A stretch of 64,000 nucleotides of DNA from Sialis fuliginosa (GCA_961205875.1 OY540809.1:20410267-20474266); one strand, 5' to 3'. Counted from the first letter of the stretch, positions 10,688 to 21,959 are shown. Notes: generated by a model from the letters alone, not told the origin. Translations and numbers: made by a program.

Positions 10688-11440
10688 GTTATTTACGTAA
10701 AAAATGTTTTATCATATTAGCAGAGTTCATGTTAGTTTGTTTCTATATTTTGACTAGTTAATAAAAGTATGTACTGAAAAGACTTCACACAAATAGGTCG
10801 TAGAAAATAGTATTGCATTTTTCAGTACCTCATTTGATAGTTCTGTGCAAAGTTAGCAAACGTTATGACTTCCAGCATGCAGGTAGGACATAACTATAAA
10901 AGCTTGATAACTATTTGATTATTGCAGCCGCGAACATTACTAATCTTTCATACGAAACTAAATCAATAAAAACTATAGTCAAGAATGAGAACTCATACAA
11001 AAACAACAGTAATAAAAATATTAATTAAACACTCTTATTATTTATATTTATCACAATAAAAACAATAAACGTTTGTTTTATATTAAAATCAGACGTAGAT
11101 ATAATAAACAAGAATAAACAAATTCAAAATTACTCTCAAAACTTTGCTTTTATATATACATAAATTTGAAAAGTGTGACAGTTGCGTAAAATATAAAATT
11201 AAATTCAATCTTCTCGTCTTTTTCCCTCTTTGAAAATTCCCAACGCAGAAAGTAAATTAGCCGACTGTTTCAGGGAATTAGCTTTTAAATGGCGGTGATA
11301 GAAACGAGACGAGGAAAACAAAATTGAAGCAAGAAAAGATTTTCTTAAGTGGTATTTATTTTTTCTGGTCAGATATGACATAGATATTTTATAGTATTTA
11401 TCTTAAGAATGGAAGTTTTATATAATAATAACCTAAATGC
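10688..11440. other. Continuation of repeat B, then unassigned DNA
   Basis: The first bases 'gttatttacgt' continue repeat B across the hAT insertion. Beyond that, match to the other copies fades and the rest is AT-rich sequence with no frame or inverted ends that I can support. Confidence 0.4.
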
Positions 11441-11935
11441 AGTGGCGCAGGAATAATTTTTCAGGGGGGTGGGGGGGGGGGGGGGGTAATACGAACCTCA
11501 AAAATTAAGCTGACCTAATTTTACATGGCGTTCTTAAAATTCAAAATTGATTTCACTTTTCTTTAGCTTGATTAATATCGTATTATTTGTTTAAAAATAG
11601 AAAAAAATAGAAATACAATGGAATCTCGTTAGTAGATACGTTTTTAAAGGGACTGGGGAGAAAACACGTACTAACGAAATATTTTAACATAGGGTCATAT
11701 GGAAGAATGCCGGGACCTTAAAAAAACGTACGTATCACTGTATTCACTGTGTTCATTTTTTTGTGAGCTTAAACATCAGCTTACAAAAATTTTGAATTTT
11801 TAAGAGTAAAAAAATTACAGAAAACAGATTTTTATAATAGCATTCGCTTAAAACCCGCCCTAAAAACCTGATCCAAATTATTATTATTTTGGGGGAGGGG
11901 AGGGTGGGGGGCAATTGTAGGCGCTACTAGTAGGC
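11441..11935. repeat. Possible composite element with poly-G tract and pogo-like fragment
   Basis: It starts 'cagtggcgcaggaataat', a form common at hAT ends, and finishes near 'ggcgctactag', a poor inverse of it. A 23-base G-rich run lies at 11464-11486 and another G-rich stretch at 11890-11911. Inside, 'ggaatctcgttagtagat' and 'cgtactaacgaaat' resemble the inverted pair found at pogo/Tigger-type ends. No coding region or target duplication could be fixed. Confidence 0.35.
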
Positions 11936-12059
11936 TTCGTGCACGTTGCCTTTAATCAAAATCCTTTTATAAAATAATCTACGAGAGGTAGCAAAAAAGA
12001 ATCATTATTTTCAGAAAATTTACATTGCTCTTTTTTTCAAATGGCCACCTCATTTAGCT

Positions 12060-12205
12060 CGTATATCACTGAGTGGAGTCTGCCGCTTGCAAAACAATAC
12101 CACTGTGGAGTGTGCTTCTTGCAAAATAATGTGAGTGTGGAGTGTGCTTCCTTCAAAACAACATGTGTGAAGTGCGCCGCTTGCAAAACAACTGTGCCTA
12201 TATAT
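12060..12205 (+). repeat. Imperfect ~42-bp tandem repeat, family R
   Basis: About four units built on 'gtggagtgtgc' followed by 'gcttgcaaaacaac'. The same unit appears inverted at 15255-15350. The two overlapping 96- and 98-codon minus-strand frames here read through the repeat and neighbouring TA-rich DNA; they are not genes. Confidence 0.6.
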
Positions 12206-12584
12206 GTATAAACAATATAACCACGTATGTATGTATTGTATATGCCGCTTGCTAAGTAACATATGTATACACATATTATGGTGGCATATGTATGTAGGTA
12301 TGTATGGATGTACGGATACATATTCATCTAACGTTTGTATGGGCATTATGTAAAACGGATTGTTTTCAGTAATAAATTGTCGATTCGGAAACCCCAGATG
12401 CTACTGTAACAATATTTTGTTACGTGTATAGATTGTTTTATCGAATTTCGTTTGTAATATCTACGAAATACTTGGGTAATCGTTGTTGTATTTTGTAAAT
12501 TATATGTTTAAGAATTTTTGTTTTGATTGCTTTTGTATAATTTTTGTAAAATCCTTAACTTTGCAACAACAAAATTGATATCTA

Positions 12585-13150
12585 GTGTCCCGTGAAAAAC
12601 AGAATACTTATGGAATCACTTTGGTGTCCATCCGTCTGTCACAGGTGATTTTCTCTGAAACTATTCGACGTAAAAATTTGAAATTTAGCACAGTGACCCA
12701 ATTATAGACGTGAAGTTGAACTTCGTTTCTGGGGGTTATTTCAGGGGGTGAATTGAGAAATGGAAATAAAATTCAAAGGAATCGTGCAATTTATCAAATG
12801 AAAGCTTATTCAAGCACGAATTCAAAAATATAATGATGTATTTTTTATGAATTTTTTAAAACATTTTTCAGGAAAAACGGTTAAAAATTGTTATTCCCCA
12901 CCCTTATCACCAAAAGGATTGCTCAGAAAAATCTGAAAAAATCATTAACATTAAGAATTAGGTGTAGATTGAGCGAAAATTGTCAGGATAGAAAACTTTT
13001 GGTACGATCAATTGTTATAAACAATTTAATTGTTCATTTCCTTATAACTGCTAAACCATTGGTTTAAGAGAAAAAGTTTTTCGACAAAAAATATTTGTCA
13101 CGATGTACAGAACAACTTTTGTCCTTACACGTTTTTCAAAATTATCAAGT
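12585..13150 (+). repeat. Interspersed repeat family C, copy 1
   Basis: Aligned by eye to 27335-27780 in the same orientation: 'ccgtctgtcacaggtgattt', 'aaactattcgacgt', 'tcagaaaaatctgaaaa', 'cgatcaattgttataaaca', 'ttccttataactgctaaacc' and 'cccttacacgttttt'. No coding capacity. Copy 2 lacks about 70 bp after 'tcgatgtgaaaatt'. Confidence 0.75.
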
Positions 13151-13240
13151 GATGGCACGAACACTAACTGTACAAGTGTAGGCTTGTACTTGTTTCAATT
13201 TTTTTTTGTTACTGTCAACCTAATTTTTTAACGTTATATC

Positions 13241-13673
13241 CATAGACATAGAGCATGCAGAGGCATATTTACCATGGGGCCATGGGGGTCTATATATTTT
13301 CCCTTGGTACAAGGGCGACAATTTTTTTAACTTGGGCGGCAATTTTTTTGACCAGGTTGACAAATTTTTTGCCCAGAACGGCAATTATTTTTTACCCAGG
13401 GTGGCATTTTTTTTGGCCCAGGGCGGCACTTAACGTAAATACGCCACTGAGAGCATGGACCGCGCATTCTGTATTAACACAATGGCGTAACATTTCTCCA
13501 AAACAATGAGAGAGATCCGATAGGTTTGGGATATATCTGTTTCTTTTTCTAATAAGAATGAAATAGACACTCCTGTTTAAAAAAGAACAAGTATATCCCA
13601 AACCATTTTCTATTTCATTATTTTGATATGGTTCTGTTTTCGAATCAGATGCGCAGTGCATTCTCTATGTCTT
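13241..13673. mobile_element. MITE family D, copy 2, interrupted by a hAT MITE
   Basis: Left end 'catagacatagagcatg', right end 'cattctctatgtct', and an interior matching 1877-2091 ('ttgggatatatct', 'tctttttctaataagaatga', 'cactcctgttt'). A 192-bp insertion at 13258-13449 splits it near its left end. The 84- and 89-codon frames across this region are by-products. Confidence 0.75.
13250..13457. mobile_element. 192-bp hAT-type MITE with internal ~28-bp tandem repeats
   Basis: The element is 13258-13449. The 8-bp duplication 'agagcatg' flanks it exactly at 13250-13257 and 13450-13457. Ends are inverted: 'cagaggcatatttac' against 'gtaaatacgccactg', with two mismatches in 15. The interior is a run of about five units of the form 'gggcggcaattttttt...gcccag'. 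It carries no gene and must use a transposase supplied elsewhere. Its ends differ from those of the autonomous hAT at 7136. Confidence 0.88.
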
Positions 13674-13679
13674 TGGTTA

Positions 13680-14689
13680 ACCTGATTACTCAAGCGCATG
13701 TTTTTCTTTAGTAATCAAGAATCTAAGTCACACTTACGTCGGAATAAAACGAAAATATACATTTTGAAAAGTTTCACTGTACCTTCTCACATTTGCTAAT
13801 TTTAATTTATATATACCTACCACAAAAACCGCGACATATTTTCATAGATCATGCTGAGAACAAAAGAAGACAATCATATACTAAAGCAACATATTATACC
13901 TACAAACAATCATTGAAAGTTTTAATTAAAAGCTGAGTAATTATAAAGGAGCTACTAATGAAGGCTATAATCTGCACCTACTAAAAACCGCGCACAAATT
14001 ATATCGAGAACTTGCTGTTATTTAGATTTCACATTTTAAATCCGCACTGATTATTTTCTGTAATTACTCTTATTAATATTAATTACTTTATTTACTGGGG
14101 ATATATTTATACAAGTAGGGTTCTTAATAATATGAGAATGTACTTAATGTTATGAAAAAATATGTACCTACAATGAAATGCTTTAAATTTCGCTTATCAC
14201 AAACTTAATAGGCACCTCCCATTTGATTATTATAATATTTAAATCATTTCTCCATGTACCAAACAAAGACAGATATTTTGAAACTAATTTTCTAGATAAA
14301 GTACTACTATTCGTTTATTATAGTTATTATTTATGCGATTAAATTATTATATAATCTATTGAAAATTATATAAGTAAATTTTATAGTAATAAATATTTGA
14401 TATCCCGAATTTCAATATTTAAATATGTTAAACTTGATATACAAATAATTAATGAAGTGGACGTATATTTGTGTTTTTATTTAAAATGATGTAACTATCT
14501 ATATAAGCTCATATAACTAATAATGTTTGTCTTAATATTTTCGAATCTGTTGTAAGCGATTCTGACCTTCAGGGTGACAAATGACATCTGAAGGCTATAG
14601 TACATCAGACGAATAAAAAATGTTAATATCGAAAGAACTTCTTTTCATTCATTTAAAAATAAATATTTTTGATTACTATCTTTTAAATC
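13680..14689. other. AT-rich DNA, no recognised feature
   Basis: Only short A/T runs and scattered direct repeats were seen. No frame beyond chance length. Confidence 0.5.
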
Positions 14690-14961
14690 TATACTAATAT
14701 TATAAATGCGAAAGTGTGACTGTCTCTCTGGTTGTTACCTTAATGAAATTTGGTAGGGAGATAGTTTGCATCCTTAGGAAGGACATAGGCCACATTGTAT
14801 TCCGAAAAGTGGGTGTGTGACATTTGTACATGCGACCTATTTTACAGACTATCATAACATAAATCTTTATTACCTAAATTTCTTCTTCTTCATGGGTTTT
14901 ATGTCTGACAGCGCCTACCTAACCTAAATTCCATGCGAACAAATCGCGGGTAACAGCTAGT
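14690..14961 (-). repeat. Interspersed repeat family E, copy 2
   Basis: Reverse orientation: it starts 'tatactaatattataaatg', includes 'aatgaaatttggtagggag', 'aggacataggc' and a 'cttcttcttcatgggtttta' tract, and finishes 'ccatgcgaacaaatcgcggg' then 'taacagctagt'. Confidence 0.8.
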
Positions 14962-15254
14962 GTATTATAATTTTATTTTGATTCTTTTGTATACTTGTTT
15001 ATTTACAAATTAAACATTTGATAATTTAGAAAATGAAAAAAATTAATTATAAAATATTTAATATTAAACAAATTAAGTATCTATACATGTGTAACGAAAA
15101 AAAATAAAGTACGTACATCAGGGTACCACTAATTCTACATGATAATACTATTTATTTCTACAAATCGACTTTGATGGATTAATGTGACTGCAATGCGGGT
15201 TACCAATTAGAAAAGCGTCAGTACGTTCTGTGGTGTCTATTATATACCAATAAT

Positions 15255-15350
15255 AGTTTCATAGAGTTGTTTTGCATGAAGCACATTCCCGTCATATATT
15301 ACATGTGGTGTTGTTTTGCACGTGGCGCACTCCATTCTGTGTCACAACAC
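15255..15350 (-). repeat. Family R tandem repeat, inverted copy
   Basis: Two units reading 'gagttgttttgcatgaagc' and 'gttgttttgcacgtggcgc', the reverse of the units at 12060-12205. Confidence 0.55.
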
Positions 15351-15956
15351 TAATTTCAATGCAGGACGTGTAAGAATTTAAATTTGAAATGTTTTCAAGT
15401 ATAATTTACTCACTGAAATGCCAGTGGTTGAAAATATTGTTATAAAAGTATTATTTTAATTAATGTTTTAAAATATGCGTATAAGACTTTTTAATTGGTT
15501 TTTTTTTTGGAGGTTTAACCTTAAAATGCCAATCATATTTATTTTTCATTAGTCGATTTGACTGACATCAGTTATTATTTTCATTAACTATATATGTAAT
15601 TATTATATTTTATTTGTAACTACATATATTACCTATTTTAGAGAAATATAAATGAAAAACACTGTTACTTACTTATTTAGTTATTTAAGGATCTAAACTT
15701 ACTTTTGCTAAAAAAATTAAAAAATCGAACTTGTTTTTAATAGGACATTAGCATATTATAATAAAAAAGTTACGATGAGGCTATTCATTAGCCGATTCGA
15801 CTAATAAGAACTACGTATTCGGGGCAGTTAGCTTTTTACCTCGAAACTTGTCATAGGACTTTTTTCATTGAGATTCTAATCGTATAGGTAATGCATAAAA
15901 AAAATAAAAAATAATAATTTAATATTTCTTCCACTGTCTCGTATAAAGGGTTGTAA

Positions 15957-16183
15957 TTAGTTTCATTCGATCAGGCGGAAATAATACTACGGAGTAGAGG
16001 CTATTTGGGGAAAAAACAAACCCCTATCTCGCATAGAAGCCGATATATTTACGATTTTGTATATGTAATGAATAGAAAGCAAAAAAATAATTATATTTCA
16101 TCCCCTGTTTTAAAGTATTATTTGTGCTGTCAACATAACAGAATTATAGAACGCGGGCGAAGCCGCGGGCAGGTTCGCTAGTA
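15957..16183 (+). repeat. Interspersed repeat family F, copy 1
   Basis: Matches 19600-19845: 'taattagtttcattcgatc', 'cccctatctcgcatagaag', 'aaagcaaaaaaataa', 'atatttcatcccctg' and the closing 'gcgggcgaagccgcgggcag' then 'gttcgctagta'. The GC-rich end is typical of insect interspersed repeats. Confidence 0.75.
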
Positions 16184-16567
16184 ATAAATATACAAACAAT
16201 GATATACCAAAAAAGAAAAGAAACCCTTATGGCCCACATACCGTTTTAGATAAAACCGAGATCTCCGTGATAATAAAAACCAACATTTATTTAATGAATG
16301 CGCTAATTCATAGGGGTATATACACCAGCACCCATTGTAAGTGCATATAAAATACATATTTGATATTTCTTTTTTGGGATTATTCTTTGCGGATATGATG
16401 CAAAGTAAATAGAAAGCAGTTATTTATTATGTTTGCGGAAGGAAATTATATCAACACAGTTATTATACTTTGTGTTGTATTTTATTATAGAATAGAATAC
16501 ATTCATTCTTGTAGATTTCAATTATAACTTTATACAAATACGTAGATAAGTATGTTACATACATACC

Positions 16568-16858
16568 TATACCTTTTCAACTTCAAATTGAGACTAATCA
16601 ATTTCAAATTGGGAATAATCAAATTCAAATTGGGAATAATCAATTTCATATTGAGAATAATCAATTTCAAATTGAGACTAAACAATTTCAAATTGGGAAT
16701 AATCAATTTCAAAGTGAAGTTGATTGTTCCCAATTTGAAAATGTTTAGTCTCAATTTGAAATTGATTATTCCCAATATGAAATTGTTTAGTCTCAATTTG
16801 AAATTGATTATTCCCAATTTGAAATTGATTAGTCTCAATTTGAAGTTGAAAAGGTATA
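16568..16858. repeat. 291-bp palindrome built from a 21-bp minisatellite
   Basis: The left arm begins 'tatacctttt' and has about six 21-bp units of the form 'caatttcaaattgggaataat'. The right arm is the inverse and ends 'aaaaggtata'. The centre is near 16713. Arms differ at few positions by eye. Because 21 is a multiple of three, the array is open in both strands, giving frames of 102 and 125 codons with a seven-residue repeat (INFKLGI-like); these are artefacts. RNA from this locus would fold into a near-perfect hairpin of about 140 bp. Confidence 0.9.
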
Positions 16859-16934
16859 GATATAAATATTTGCGTCATGATTATTTATCACATACATTTT
16901 TATTATCTGTAGATACAATGTATAAATAGCTAGT

Positions 16935-17345
16935 ATGGATAAACGGAACCCTTATAAGATTACTTTATTGTCCGCCTGCCTGCCTGTCCGTCAATACCCC
17001 CTTTCTCAGGAACCGCTAGATGTATCAAACTGAAATTAATATAAAATACTAAGATCTAAAATCTAAAACTTCAAAAAAAAAATTCAAGTTTCTAACTCAA
17101 AGAAACAAAAAGATACGGCGTATTTGATACTAACAGACTGACTCACAATAGGGTACTTCCCGTTGACCTAGAATCATGAAAGTTTTTTCATCAATATCAT
17201 TTTAAATTTATTTTATTTTTTTTATTTTCATATCTAGGCATGTTGGATGTCAAAATATAGATCTCAATTAGTAGAATATGATCCTATTTTTATATTTTTT
17301 ACTTATAAATATACCTGTGGCTCTAAACAGTTCACGTAGTACGTA
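16935..17345 (+). repeat. Interspersed repeat family N ('cttcccgttgacctag' element)
   Basis: Starts near 'cggaacccttata', includes 'tgcctgcctgtccgtc', 'tcaggaaccgctagatg', 'gatacggcg' and 'acttcccgttgacctagaatc'. I recognise these as parts of a repeat common in moth genomes. Related 'cggaaccctta' fragments lie at 16220 and 17350, and 'gggttccgtag' near 25630. Confidence 0.6.
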
Positions 17346-17499
17346 CTTCGGAACCCTTATGGCTTATTGTTAGGTACACCCGTGTAAGTCTTGACCCATT
17401 TTTTTTTATTTAGTCTATCCGTCGTGTTTCAGATAATAGATTTTGATTTTAAGAATTCTTGTTAGTTCTGAGTAAACTCTATACTACTGATCTGGTTTT

Positions 17500-17600
17500 G
17501 ATAAATTTTCAAGGGGTAAAGTAGTAATATGGTATTTAGAACAGTTGATCGCGCGGGAATTCACCGATACGTTGGGATGAAGCCGCGGATAAAAGTTAAA
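17500..17600 (+). repeat. Fragment of a repeat ending in 'gaagccgcggataaaag'
   Basis: 'gatcgcgcgggaattcacc' then 'gggatgaagccgcgg' resembles 31730-31795 ('cgcacgggcatt', 'aatgcggatcaaaag'). Probably the 3' part of repeat family M. Confidence 0.45.
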
Positions 17601-18249
17601 TATAAGACAGCTAAAATTGTCTAAATCAGGCAGAATTGATGTTAAAATATAATAAAATAAATTATAATAAAATGTTCTCGTAAATCGGAATAACTTTATA
17701 ATTTACTGAACAAAAAAAAAGTTATATTAATATTTAAATATCTACAAAAGACACCATCACATTTTAAATAGAGAGAAAAAGAGGCGGCAGAAAACCATTT
17801 CAAATGTAAATAATTACAAAAGGGTAAAAGAATTGTAGTCTTCATTTACAGCCCCTTTAACCCCTATATTCTCCGCCCATTACCTGTGTACTTCAAAAGA
17901 TCATTAAACGGGTAAACTCACCCCCTTTCTGTTCTCATTAAAAATTTACGTGTCTATCTTTGACCTGTTCAGTTTTTTGTCTCCGTTCTTTACACCCCAA
18001 TTTTTAGAAATCAATAAATGTAATTTGTCAAATAGTGAATTATTTTGTAGAGAAATCGTGATATTTATTTGCAATTTTTTTTGCTGTTGTTTTTAATAAA
18101 ATTTTGTTTGTATTTTTACTGAAGCAAAAAGTGAATATTTTATAAATTTATTTACATTGTATTTGTCAAGAGATTTCCATTGGGTCAAATTTTCGATTTC
18201 GTGGTTGCATTTTTAAATTCAATTGAATATTGTAAATTCTAAAATTACC

Positions 18250-18460
18250 AAATAACGGAGTCTATGTTTTCTATATAAGTCCTTCGCGGTGTCTGTCTGT
18301 CTGTGCACGATTTTCTCAGAAACTTCTGAATGGATTTTATTTCGGTTTTCAATAATAGATAAAATGTTTCACGAAGAAGGTTTTATTAGGATATTTTGTG
18401 TAATTTTCGAAAAAAAAAACAATTGCCGGAGAGGTATATTAGCGTGCGCTATGTAAATAG
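18250..18460 (+). repeat. Interspersed repeat family M, copy 1
   Basis: Shares with 53916-54115 'gtctgtctgtgcacgatttt', 'tcagaaacttctgaa', 'gattttatttcggttttcaa', 'gaagaaggttt', 'atattttgtgtaa' and 'gtaaatagttagtgataa'. A third copy is at 31448-31800. Confidence 0.7.
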
Positions 18461-18519
18461 TTAGTGATAAGTGAAAACAATATTTAATATGTTTATTTAC
18501 AGATTAAATTTATATCCTC

Positions 18520-18700
18520 AAGTAACACGTGCTATAGTATATTTTAAATGCGAAAATTACCTTTTCACGGCTAAACCGCCCAACAGATATTGATGAAATT
18601 TGGCAGGGAGGAGGACATATGCTATACTTTGTGTCGCAAAAATTAATTAAATTTAAAAAAAATACAAATTCCACGTCGCGGGTATAGCTAGTAGTTTTAT
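18520..18700 (-). repeat. Interspersed repeat family E, degraded copy
   Basis: Inverted, with 'aaatgcgaaaa', 'atgaaatttggcagggag' and the terminal 'ccacgtcgcgggta' then 'tagctagta'. It lacks much of the middle. Confidence 0.65.
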
Positions 18701-18839
18701 AATACAACCTCGAAAGAAATGAATAACGTTAAAAAAAATGGCGAAGCATTTAAAATAATTTAAGTATTAAGAAGTTAACGCATTTTGTAAAACTTAAATG
18801 GTTTCATGTTAAAATATTTACATCTATAAAACACTAATA

Positions 18840-19040
18840 CTTACTGTGGAAGTACCTACTGCAAAGTTGAAAGAGAAGGCATGTCAATGGAGAGATGTAA
18901 ACATCCATCGCCCGAAGCAGTCCAGTCAAATCAAAAGGGTTTTACAGAGTGATTCAGGACCGAATTCGGATATTTTAGACTGTTGTAAGTTTCATCACAA
19001 TTGTAAAAACTTGAAGTTTAAGAAAACATTTGTATAATTA
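18840..19040 (+). other. Exon-like segment with a GTAAGT donor, unproven
   Basis: The 63-codon frame starting at 18846 has a less AT-rich composition than its surroundings and contains 'gactgtt|gtaagtttc' at 18984, a strong donor form. No acceptor tract precedes it, so it could only be a first exon. The peptide has no domain that I recognise. Chance is the better explanation. Confidence 0.2.
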
Positions 19041-19294
19041 TTTTGAATTGTACAAGGTTTAAGGCTTTTTAGTATGTCTCGTTTTAGAGTCAATATAATG
19101 CCATCCTGGGAGAAAAATTTAGATCTGAAGTGATCAAATCAAATCTTGACAGATCTGAATTTTGAGACAAAATAATATTTGATTACTTACTGGTTTTTGG
19201 AGACTTGCAAAGATCTACAACGATCTACTAAGATCTCTTAATATCGTTGTAGATCGTGATAGAGAGATTGAAACGTTGAAAACGTTTTGAATTT

Positions 19295-19845
19295 CAATCC
19301 TTACGGGGGTATGGACTGAGAGGCAGTGAGGTTGGTGTTAATTTTTTTAAATTTTGATATATTTATCTACATAACTGTTTATGACATTAAGGTAAATTTG
19401 CAAAAAATAATATTCAATTAAAATAAAAATTTCGACATTCAACCCCTTATATCATAAGTGGGGGATGAGGGTCGGTTTTTGATATATTTATCTGCATAGC
19501 TGCTTTAGTTATAGAAGTCAATTCAAGCAAAATAGTCTGGGGTAGACAGGGGGTGGGCTTTTGCAATTTTTAACTAGACTTTTTAACGAGGCTTGTATTT
19601 TCATTTGATCCGGTGGGAAAAATACTTCGAGATAAAACAACCCCTATCTCGCATAGGAGCCGAGATAGTTACGATTTTATATAATGAATAAAAAGCAAAA
19701 AAATAAAAAAATTATATTTCATCCTCTGTCTTATTATTATAATTAATTATTATTATTTATTTATTTATTATAATAATTATTATATTATTTGTGCTACCAA
19801 CAAATTATACAACGAGGGCGAAACCGCGGGTAGGTCCGCTAGTAT
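19295..19845 (+). repeat. Interspersed repeat family F, copy 2 (longest)
   Basis: Contains two imperfect ~145-bp units starting 'tttgatatatttatctacat' and 'tttgatatatttatctgcat', then 'atttgatccggtggg', 'cccctatctcgcataggag', a long (tta)n tract at 19733-19793, and the end 'gggcgaaaccgcgggtagg' then 'tccgctagta'. The (tta)n expansion is specific to this copy. Confidence 0.75.
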
Positions 19846-19984
19846 TTGAATAAATTAGACTATTTCAGATATGCCCAGTAAAATTATAATGAGCATGTAA
19901 GGTGTAGTTATATATTATGCATAAAACAGCAGTACCATTACAAGTATTACAACATACACTCACCCACCCGTCGCGTACTGAAGA

Positions 19985-20125
19985 TTTGTCATGTTATCGG
20001 ACTATGTGTATGTGTACGAACACTAGCGCCGCGGTGGATGATCCGCATACTAATTCCTACGGATCGGATTGAGTAGAGTTCTGTCTCTCTCATTCTCTTT
20101 AGACGAGGGTATGGGGGTGTACTTG
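19985..20125. promoter_or_regulatory. GC-elevated island, candidate regulatory DNA
   Basis: Includes 'cactagcgccgcggtggatg', 'cctacggatcgg' and the tract 'ctgtctctctcattctcttt', flanked by strongly AT-rich DNA. It shares 'cccgtcgc', 'tctctctcat' and 'atgggggt' with the inverted island at 24025-24235, so it may be an old repeat rather than a promoter. Confidence 0.25.
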
Positions 20126-20286
20126 TGTTTTTGAAGTCGGTAATATTGAATTATTAAGTAGGCGAAGGTTTAAAAATTGAGTTTATTTGGGAGTAAGAGC
20201 GTATTTGTCTTTTTGATTGTTTTAAGGTTTTTATAAACAAGGTGTAAGATAAAATAAAAACATTTGTAAATAAATTTTATTTTATA

Positions 20287-21469
20287 TAAGGTTGGTACCA
20301 GTTTTGGACGCTTTAGGAGCAAGATGTACTGTTTGTGGGATTGATGGGTTTCTTTTAAGTAATACTTATGAACTCATATTACTAATAAAACAAGCATCTC
20401 TTTATTAAATCCATTTAATTACTACAATTTAATTATAGCCTTTTATTTTGTGTTTACGTTTTTTCTCCAGTGATAGACATTTGCTAACTACTACAAAATG
20501 ATAAGTACTACGACACAAAAGTTGATAAAAATCGTATTTGTAAAATTGTAAAGCAGATGCTATGATAATACAGTAATTAATAAATATATTTCACTCATAT
20601 TTACAATTAGTTTAAATGTCCACCATTTGACACCTATTGGCCGATTGTCATCAAATTAAACTATTGCACACCCCAAGCTTAGCTTGGAAGTGTGTTCTAT
20701 TATCATCCTAATTTTTAGGTATGTACATACATTGATAAAATGAGCATTATATCTTAAATTTCTTTAGTAACTCAATTAAAAGTTTACATTTTCTGAAAGA
20801 GAACATTACAGTCTCTATATTTACTTAGTTTAATATCGATTTCTTTTAATTTTCTGTTATAAAAATATAAACAAAGTTCAATTTGTCGAACTATTGAAAT
20901 TTTTAAGTGACGGCAACACGCTACAGGTCACAAAAAATCCTTTTGAATTAACTTCATCTATTATCAGAATAGAACCCTATTAAAACTCAGCCAAATCGGA
21001 TAACTAGAAGTAAAGAAATTTTCAGTTTATCTAAAAGAAAAACGATATTTCTGAAAAAATTGAATTGTGAAATATTAGTTAGTCTGATAGTTAAAAAAAA
21101 TATATCCGTTGAGAAGCGCTACAGTCGCTAAAACTGACATATTGTAATAATTTGTGGAATACTTTTTCCGGTTTTTGTATTTATTTATTCTTTTGTGACG
21201 GATCAATGTAAGAAAATATAATTATTAAGTGAGGTTATATCATTTTTTTATTATGTTTTCACAATATACTTTCATAACCACTATTGTTATATTACTAAAA
21301 TTGACAAAGTTGATAACCTTATTAATTAACACATTTTAAAAAATTTAAAGGATATACATTTTATGACCTAGCCATACTATTTTACCGTTAAGTGTCTATA
21401 GATTATGATTCAGTAATAGTAGTAATCAAATATCAACAAATATTGTCCAAGACTGGTGCCAGTACGTTA
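20287..21469 (+). mobile_element. TA-flanked MITE family H, copy 1, split by a 710-bp insertion
   Basis: TA at 20287-20288 and 21468-21469. Ends are 'aggttggtaccag' and 'ctggtgccagtacgt', inverted. Landmarks 'ttttggacgctttaggagc', 'ataaaacaagcatctcttta', 'aagtactacgacacaaaag' and 'aagtgtctatagattatga' match copies at 24370 (inverted), 29785 and 49904. Without the insertion at 20666-21375 the length is 463 bp, close to the 466 bp of copy 3. TA duplications suggest a Tc1/mariner-type mobiliser. Confidence 0.82.
20660..21381. mobile_element. 710-bp insertion of unknown class with 6-bp duplication
   Basis: 'actatt' at 20660-20665 and 21376-21381 flanks bases 20666-21375, and removing the insert and one flank restores the order of family H. 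The insert begins 'gcacaccccaagcttagctt', with a small palindrome, and shows no inverted ends, poly-A tail or coding region. Confidence 0.55.
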
Positions 21470-21959
21470 TTGAAAAATAAATAAAATGTATACTGTATAG
21501 AATTTTTCAATTACTTACTCGAAATGTTATATTTCGTATAAAAAAATCTACTCTGAGCTAGAACTACAATAACATTTCTCAAAACTAATTAAAATGGCAT
21601 CTGCATTTGTAATAATAAAAACTTATTATTACATGCATACTTCTAGACTTAACTAGAATTATATGAGACATGTTTTAGAATTAATTCTCGTGAAATAAGT
21701 CGTATACATCCATGAGTAAACATAAGAGTGAGTGCATCTATAATTATCTCTATGTGTACCAGTGCTTATAAAAAATTACAATTATAATAAAAAAATATGC
21801 TCAGGTAGGTACGTCTAATTTGCTAAAAGGCGAACATTTTTTATATATTTTTTATTTATACATTTCTATCATCGTGCTTTTATTTAATTAACTAATTTAA
21901 ACCCGCTGGGAATAACGGAGCTTGTGTTTCATTACGTTATTAACAGAAAAAAATATATT

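Noticed and set aside
11440-11945. Complete hAT element with 'cagtggcgcagg' ends
   Set aside because: The right end 'ggcgctactag' is a poor inverse and no 8-bp duplication is found, so it is only listed as a possible composite.
12037-12346. Two overlapping frames of 96 and 98 codons
   Set aside because: They read through the family R tandem repeat and TA-rich DNA. Neither has recognisable protein features.
16530-16929. Frames of 66, 102 and 125 codons on both strands with a seven-residue repeat
   Set aside because: They come from the 21-bp palindromic minisatellite, which stays open in several frames. There is no start context, splice site or domain.
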